This document shows positions 52,901 to 61,900 of a stretch of 64,000 bases of DNA, in pieces. Where the stretch lies: positions 18,986,783-19,050,782 of the forward strand of contig JABBOT010000009.1 in NCBI GenBank assembly GCA_016165875.1, read 5' to 3'. The notes under the pieces are model-generated. The model saw only the letters and a list, made by a program, of their open reading frames with translations. It had not been told where the DNA came from and ran no database searches. Source of the stretch: Acanthopleura granulata. Its lineage: Eukaryota > Mollusca > Polyplacophora > Chitonida > Chitonidae. Made by a program: the position numbers and the translations under genes. Every line of letters begins with the position of its first letter. The first letter of the stretch is position 1.

Positions 52901-55900
52901 TAGCCCTGGTATGGCGGGTTTTGCTAGGTGGTGCCGTGTTCGCGCATGCGCGCTGTACAGTTGGTATAGCCTTGGTGTCAAGAGGCAATGATCGCATCTG
53001 CCACAATAGCACCTACAGAGGGACTTAAGTATGCACTAAAAGTGTTTCACGTTTATTTGGCTCTGAATAATGTGGTATGTGCCACCAACTTCATAAGTTT
53101 TTCTGTATGCTTGCTTCCATGGTGTTAATGAAAAGTGCAAAATATCAAAATATCAATGGTTGATCCATGTAGTGCCATACCAGGGTTAGCTCAAAATTAG
53201 ATTTTCCTTTTAATAGCAGTCAATAAAAAAACACTTGTCCCAATATTAGAAATGTAGAACTGGACTTCCTGAGAAAGAACCCATCTCAGGACAGCCATTA
53301 CTGTCTCGGTGGCTCTCCCAAGCAGACATACCGCTGATATTTGCGTGCCATGAATTATGATAAAGATGCCATTATATATCTGCAGTTTGTCACACACATT
53401 CCTTCAGAAGACAAAGTGGTATCTCTAAATACACAAATTTTAGATTATGATTTTCTTTAATCCAAAGTTTGCACATGTAAGATGGGGCGTATGGTTGTTT
53501 ACAGAGGGATTTACAATTTACTTGACCCTGCATTTGCCAAAATGAAATGGGGAATTTGTTAATGCATGCACATGACAGAGGGATTTACGATTTTTTCAGG
53601 TAACTGTATATCAAGCCTTGGGAATGCCAAACGTCGGGAAGGCCACATTCCATACAGAGACAGCAAACTGACCAAGCTTCTAGCTGACAGTCTGGGAGGA
53701 AATGGGGTCACACTCATGGTAGCAAACTCAGTCTTATTGTTCATGTTGTTGAGTTGACAGTCTGGAAGGAAATCTGGTCACACTCATGGTAGCAAACTCA
53801 GTCTTATTGTTCATGTTGTTGACAGTCTGGAAGAAAACGGGGTCACACTCATGGTAGCAAACTCAGTCTTATTGTTCATGTTGTTGACAGTCTGGAAGGA
53901 AATCTGGTCACACTCATGGTAGCAAACTCAGTCTTATTGTTCATGTTGTTGAGTTGACAGCCTGGAAGAAAACGGGGTCACACTCATGATAGCAAACTCA
54001 GCCTTATTATTCATGTTGTTGACAGTCTGGAAGGAAATCTGGTCACACTCATGGTAACAACTGCTTCCTTAGATGTGTTCTTGTCAGAGTTTATCTGCAA
54101 GACCACATTGTTCTCTGTGAGGCTAATGGAATCAGCAGTTCTTGTCGGATCCTTCAGGTGGTTGTGGTTGAAGTTTGTTGCAGACACTTTTTCTGGTGTA
54201 ATTTGTGTCTTAGTTTATACTTACCAAAAGTTAATGTTTTTTTCCCAGTACTACAGTTTCGTAGACCTGAAACGCTGAATGCCAATCAATCAATCTGTGG
54301 TGGTTGCTTTCTGCTGATATGCATCGTCGTTGTCACTTTTTCATGGAGCCACTGGAAATTTGAAAATGTGCTTTAGATGTTTATTTGTAGACCATATCCA
54401 TTAAAATTCTGAACACATAACCAATGTTAAAGCAGATATAACAGATGAAGTTTTAACCTATATGTATGGAACTGCAAACTGTGCATCTTATAGAAGCTTT
54501 GAGCTTTGACTGGTCAAAAATTGCTTTTTGGATCAGACTGCGGAAGGATGAATAAAAGTGACCTATGGCAGAATTGAATAAGTATGTGGCAAACATGTCT
54601 AGTGTGGAGGCAGCTTCATGCTCTTTATATGTTCTTGTATGTCATTTTGTGCATTTCCAAACCCGTACAAATCCTAATCTTGAACAGTCGGTCCGCCAGC
54701 AACCTACGGATGGCCTTGGGTTTCCCCCAGGGCTCTGCCTGGTTTCCTCGCCCCATAATGCTGGCCATCATCGTGTAAATGAAATATTCTTGATAAATGA
54801 ATAATTAAATTGAACAGTCAGTATGTTCAGTAATGCTTCGTTGCAGATTGCCTGTGTGACTCCCTCATCTAACAACACAATGGAAACGATGAACACATTA
54901 AGATATGCCAACAGAGCCAAGAAAATCAAGAGCAAACCGGTGGTGAAAATGGTAAGTTAGAGAGACCAAAATTTGGATGTTTAAACAAATTCTGATTACA
55001 AGGTCGTAATGAAGTTTTGAAGTTCGTATGTAAACTAAATCAGTTATGTTGAAATAAAAAATATTCATTGATTATGTAGCATGTACGAGCCCAGACAAGT
55101 TCTGTCTTTGTTCGAATTCAACACAGATGGCAGGCCATGTTCATCAATGTAACACAGCCACAACAACAACAACACCTGCACCCACCTATCAAGCAGTGTA
55201 GTTTTGCAACAACAGACTAGCAATTACAAACCTAGACCTGCTTGTCAACCTGCTGAGCTCTCTTTTATGCCTCTTTTTGGCCTATTCTGTTACGAGCGAT
55301 TTGCAATTCCTTTGACGCATGTCATCAGCCACATTTGTTTACATATGAAGTTTACTGGGCACTGTGCGTATGCTTCAGTTTCACTGTATTGACAGTCCCT
55401 CATTTAAGTCCTCTAGCAGACTTTTCAGTTTTCAGTTTTTTTTTACTTTTAAACCTTCACTTAGAGTATAATGCTGGGGGTAGGATTAAAGAAAAGCTTG
55501 TAACTTTTGCTTTTTCAGAAAAAACCTAATACTCATGTCATTCTGTAATAAAGCAAAAATAACTAAGATATGGCAACAAGAGCCAAGAAATGAAGAGAAA
55601 ACCAGTATTTAAGGTGGCAGGTTAAGATATGCCAACAGAGCCAGGAAAGTCGAAACCAAAATGCTGGTGAAGGTGGTAAAGTTGAAATGTAGCATGCATT
55701 AGATACCACTTTCATGATCGTAGGAAGCCTTACTGCATGAAATCCACAGTGTTGGCGACAAGTAACAGTTCATTTCATGTTCATCCCTTTTTCATTGGTA
55801 GCCATATCATAATAACGCAGTTTTCACGTTTCAGTTTTTTTGAATGATCAACGTCGTCAGTCATTCCCAGTTTGGAGTATTTAGACCCAACCCATTGGAT

Positions 55901-58900
55901 TCACCTGGACCAATATAGAAATTGGCAGTAACCCACTGCCATTGTAATCCCTGATCTTCAGTGACCCCCCCCCTCCAGCCCATGAATTTACAAATTTTCT
56001 GTGGTCTTGGACTTGTTCATCTCTCTTGTGATTTTCATTTCTTTAAGATTTAAAGCATTGATCATCCTTAATTAAGCAAGAAGGTTTTTGATGCAAGGGT
56101 TAATTCTTGTAACTATCATTGTTAGTTTTTTCTTTGTCAAGGACCCACGAGAGAAATTAATACTCACCCTGAAGAGAGAAATCAAAGTGCTAAGAAACGA
56201 GAATCATTATTTGAGGCAACAGGTAAGCTCAGTCTCTACGGAAATGGGGTTTCTTGCGTACCCTTTTCAGTTTTATAACAGTCCCTGTGAAATCACTGGT
56301 TGAAAACATGAAGGGTTGTTCAGATCAGTTGACGTTCCATTTATAAAATAAGTACATGTATTTGTTGTGCTCAGTAAAATGATGCAAGTATGTGGTATTT
56401 GTATGGTCATATTTGGTTCTGTGCATATCATTGAAATCAGTTGTTTTCATAATTGATGTATTTCCTTTGTTTTTGCTTTAATAGTGTGTGTATTAGAATC
56501 ATAAATACCTCTTTGAAAAGCAGTTTACCTGTATACAGGTGATTCAGTGACATCATTTGTCCAGAAAACTGTGAATTACATGAAAATTCAAGTAGGACTC
56601 TAAACTGGACATCTTTGTCCCATTGTGAGATTTTTATTTATTTATTTATTTATGTATTTGATTGGTGTTTTACACCGTACTCAAGAATACTTCACTTATA
56701 CGACGGCGGCCAGCATTATGGTGGGAGGAAACCGGGCAGAACCCGGGGGAAACTCATGACCATCCATAGGTTGCTGGCAGACCTTCCCACGTACGGCCGG
56801 AGAGGAAGCCAGCATGAGCTGGTCTTGAACTCACAGTGACTGCATTGGTGGGAGGCTTTGAGTCATTGTGCTGCGATAGAGATTTTTATTGATCTAAGAA
56901 TTGTCTTTCCTCCACCTGTTAAAATGATCTCCACCGTTTCAGTGAAAAAATTCTTGAGCATGGCATTAAACAGCAGTCAAGGAACTTTAAAAGCTTTTCA
57001 TGCATATATATATGTTTAAATAGCTTACTGCAATGCAATGAATAATGTTGCACATATTTTATACAAGTCTGTAGTTGTTTTCATGTTGTTTTCATTTTTT
57101 AGTTGGAATTCCCTGCCAAACCCAAGGGACAGCTGCAGAAAGAGAATGATGAAAAACTTGTGCAGTTCATGAAAGAACAAAAACAAAAGACAGGTATGTC
57201 CTTCATGAAACTAGATTTGGAGACGAATTACTGTAAATGACCTAAAACTTTGTCCAAGAAAGTGCATCTTTAGAGGCAAATAAATAATAAAATATTATTT
57301 CTTTTGATGAAATTCACATTTTTCCTTTAGGGTATCACCCAACTGTCCAAGCAAAGTTCAAAACAATTTTTTTTAAATCCGTAGAACTCTCAGAATCAGC
57401 AAAAATAAGCAGCTTAGTGATGGACAAAATATGTCATTTAGAGTCTGTAACAGATGATGTGAGTCTGGCAAGATGATTCAGTGTCCATATTTATTTATTT
57501 ATATGATTCACATACAGCTTTGCCCCTTACCTCAAATATTGGTAGGATGATGAGGTTTTATATGTTGAGTTCTCAAGAATATTTCACTTGCATATCAGTA
57601 GTCAGGTTTTTGGATGGAGGAAACCGTGGGTGAATTAGCTTGTGGATCTGTGTTTTCATCAAGATATGCTACATCAGTGTAAGCACTTGGTATAGGAAAC
57701 GTGATTTCCTGTACTGATAAATAAAGTCCAATGAAAATACAGAAATGTCTAACCAGAGGGGAAAAGTGTTAGAAACAAGTTGTATGTGAAGTGAATGCAT
57801 TTTCACAAATACACACATGACAACCTTTATTATCCAGTGTACTAAGTCTCCAGGGTTTTGGAAGTGAATTGCATCCAGTCATCTTCAGGAAACACATCCA
57901 AAAAATATTAAATTTAGGAATTTCCTGAATTCCCAAGTTACCTTTCACAGATTTCCTATGAAAGTAAGTTTACTGGATTTAAATTTCGGGGGTATAAGGG
58001 GTGGGGTACTAAATTTACTCATGAACCACACAAAACTCATGGGCTTCAACACAGCTTAAACAAAAATTTTAATCTGCTTTCAACATGAACACCAGCTGGC
58101 TTCCTTGTAGTGCCCACGTGGGTGAGTGGGTGACTTAGAGACTGGCAGACACTGTGAACAAAATCCCCTCTTCTGCTAGTTTATTATCAGGGTTAAGAAG
58201 CTGTTAAGAGTCTACATTGTATTTTGTACCTTTAATTGTTTAAAATAGAAATAAGTAGATGAAGACGCATCTTTCAGTTGACTTAATTCTGTTTCTCTTG
58301 TTTGTACAGGAAAACCAAATGGTACACAGACAGATTCCGGCTTATATGAAATGCTACAAGAATATATGGTAGAAAATGAATCTTTGAGGTGGGAATTTTG
58401 CATACTGCCAAGTACAAATGGTTGTTCAGTTCTGGATTGTTTGTAAAATGATGTATATTATATTTAACTGTGCTCTAATTGTACATGTTCATTTAAACTT
58501 AATTTGTACAATACTGACGTAGCTGTTATAATTACTGATTTCATGTTTGTTGATTCAAGGAATTCAAAACTGTTTCCAAGGCATGGAGTAAAATTTACGG
58601 AACTTTCGTAGTTTATTAACACCACAAATCTGTTCTGGTTTGAACATTTGATTTCATAAACTGCACGTCAGAATGAAGTTCTAAATTTTGCAGTTCAAAT
58701 CAAAAATATCTTTGTGATATAAACACCCAGAATGTCCTCATAAATTCCTACAAAGAAGTCTTAGTGTAAGCTGATTGTAATGACCATGACAAAATGGCTT
58801 AAAAGATACATTGCAATGGTAAAAACAAACAAATTTCATACATACATTTGTCTGCGTTTGATTGCTTTATACGAAATAGGACCTTGTTTATATATGTGTA

Positions 58901-61900
58901 TCGTTTAACTAAAATTATTAATATAAATTATTGCAAATGACCTTAAAAGTTTGCTTCAGAAGGTGAATTTTCAAAGACTAATTAATGTTATTAAGATTTA
59001 TTTCTGTTGCTACAATACAGCTGACACTTTTCCCAGAAGTATGTCACCCTACCTTCCAAACACACCTCAAAACACCTTTCTGGGATCTGAATCAGAACCC
59101 TGTTCTGCAAAGCATATACTAAATTGATTGCAACTACCATGGCAACCCATGTTAAAGAGATAGGGAGCCATGGTAGTTACAATCAAACTAACCTACAATT
59201 GGTTTTGGGAATAGAGCTCAAGAGAAAAGAACAACTTTGTTGTGGATGAAATTTTAGGTAATGTAGGGTATTCACAAGTGATGATCATGTAAATTTTCCT
59301 TCAGAGGTGAAAACTCAGATTTGCAGTCATCCAAGGACAGACTGAGGAGAGAACAACAGCTACTGTACAGAGAGAACGACAAGCTGATGAAGCGGCTGGA
59401 AGTTCTAGAAAAGTACGTCGATTATGTACTCAATTTTGCGTTGCATAAATTCTCAGCTGTTCGCTGATGTCTGATGAAAGCTAAAGAATGTTAAGGTAAA
59501 TCAAGTGTAAGTGCTTACAGCGTAGATGTCACTGGTATCTCAGAAGGTACTGAACTTGTGTTGAGCTTAATATAAGTTTTGCATTTCTTTGTTTGTTGTT
59601 TAATGCCATACTCAAGAACTTTTCACTTCAGTTTTATGGGAGAAGGAAACCCCTGAGTGCCCAGCATATTAAACCACCAATCTTTGGCAAGTTACTGATG
59701 ATCTTTCCCATATGTACGATATAGATACACACATCCTTTTGGTGGGTGACAAGTGGTGTTCAGGAACCATAACAACTGATCGGATGGTAATAATTGTGTC
59801 GATGATCACTTAAACATATCGTTACCAGGACCAAATGAACAGGGAGAATGAAGTTCTGTTCTAATGTGCCAAAGCATTTATCATATATCTACATGTATAC
59901 AGACGTCCTCAGCGGTTGGCTAAAATGCTCCACAAACAGCAGCCACAAGTCGCTTTTTTCATAACTTTCCTCGTAAAAGACGTCGTCTAGGTTATAGGGC
60001 CATAAGGAGATGCGATTTATGAGAAATAAAAATTACGAGATATTAATGTATGAAGTTTTGTGAAAGTGGGCCTTGCTTTTTTGACATGCCTGGTTCTCCT
60101 TCAGAGGTGCGTCAGGTACTGGGGTACAGTGGTGCTTTAAGCAGGTTATTCCAGTTCTATCCACACAAAAACATGACTGGGTGCCCTATAAATGAAAAAT
60201 TGTTAACTTAATTAAGCGTTGTAAACCATCAACAAAATAAATAAACATATTTAAACATATAGAAATGTTCACTTTGACAAACACTTTCTGTTAAAAGTTG
60301 TGTTACGTCTGTGTATTTGTAGGACAGTACTGGGTAACCAAGGCCCTTTGACTTACCGAATGTCCCCTGTGTCGTTCACTCAGTCAGGGGGGTTGAGCTC
60401 ATTTGAGAACACCCCACTCCACAGCCCCAGTCCTCAGCAGAGAAAAAATGGCAAGGGCAATGCCAGAAGCTCCTCATTTGCCCCTAACAACGGAGCCTTT
60501 GTGGTGAGACACTTCTCAGCTTGATTGAAGGAATATGTATTTTTTTGGATTGGTGTTTTAAGCTGTACTCAAGAATATTTCACTTATACGATGGTGGGAG
60601 GAAACAGGGCAGAACCCTGGGGAATCCCATGACCATCCACAGATTGCTGGCAGACCTTCACACATATGGCTGGAGAGGAAGACAACATCAGCAATTCACA
60701 GCGACCTCATTGCTGAGAGGCTCATGGGTCATTATGATGTGCTAATGCAGTAACCAACAGAGCCATGTAGGACTTCCCATTGAAGGAATAAGTCAATGAG
60801 CTGTTTTGAGTGTGCATACACAGAATGGGTCATACAATGAGACAAACCAAAGTACAAAGTACATTTGACACATTTATGATTATACTACAACACTGCACAG
60901 TTTTGGTGACTGCTCGGTTTTCAAGATTTTCTTTCTATATTCCTCTGTTTCTGGCTTGAAACTGTGCCAGAGCCAGTGTAAAGCCACAGATATGATAATG
61001 ATATGAGAAAGAAGTGTGCGTGATAGCCGAGGGTTCAACATTAAATGCCTTAACGTAGCCAAGTAGCTATTGTTCATCACACAGCAAGGAAACCCCAGTA
61101 GTGTTCACTCTAAAATGCTATCTAGTTTATGAATAAATGATTATGGCTTAAATTTACAAAGCTTCAACTTGAAAACCTGTCTCCTGTTAGCATACAGGCT
61201 CCATGTGCAGTCAGTTGTTGGGGCCCTTTTTTTATTGTTAGGTATATGCATAATGCTATGTTGAAGTATCAGTTTTGGGTTTGGCTCTAAAATAAAGATG
61301 CCTGTGGCATTTCTTCTTTCCACAGATCACAATACCGATGACAAGAAAATGTTCAAATATTTCTAAGAAAGAAACCTTGTGACATTTTGTGAAGATTTCA
61401 CCTTAACTTGGGACAAAATATGCAATGAAAAAAAAACACAAAATCAAAAATAAGAAGAAACAAATGACCATGAAATGTTGAATGATAAATTAAGCAAATA
61501 TGACAAACTGAGAAGAAAAGAAATATAAAAAATGTATTAAAAACTAAAATAGCGTGTGTGAAAATGAGACTCTCTGTCCTGTGGTTGTTGTCTCTTCATA
61601 ATTGAAGTTTTCATGGAAAGTAAAAGGGCAGGCATCACCTGTGATGAGATGGATATAATTGTGTACAGGGTGACCCCTGCAGGGTGTGCTTACCAGATAT
61701 GTGAGGGAGCATGGGCAACAACTAACAACAGATGTTCCTAGAAAATTGTGCAGCAAAATTATTCTGCCAGTTGGCATGCATATCCCCCATTGTATGGTTC
61801 CATGTATGAATCTTTTTCTTTAATTTATACACATTCTTGCTCACATGGGAACAATCGACCAATGGATTACGTCTCCCAAATCCGGTTGTACGTGTAATGG

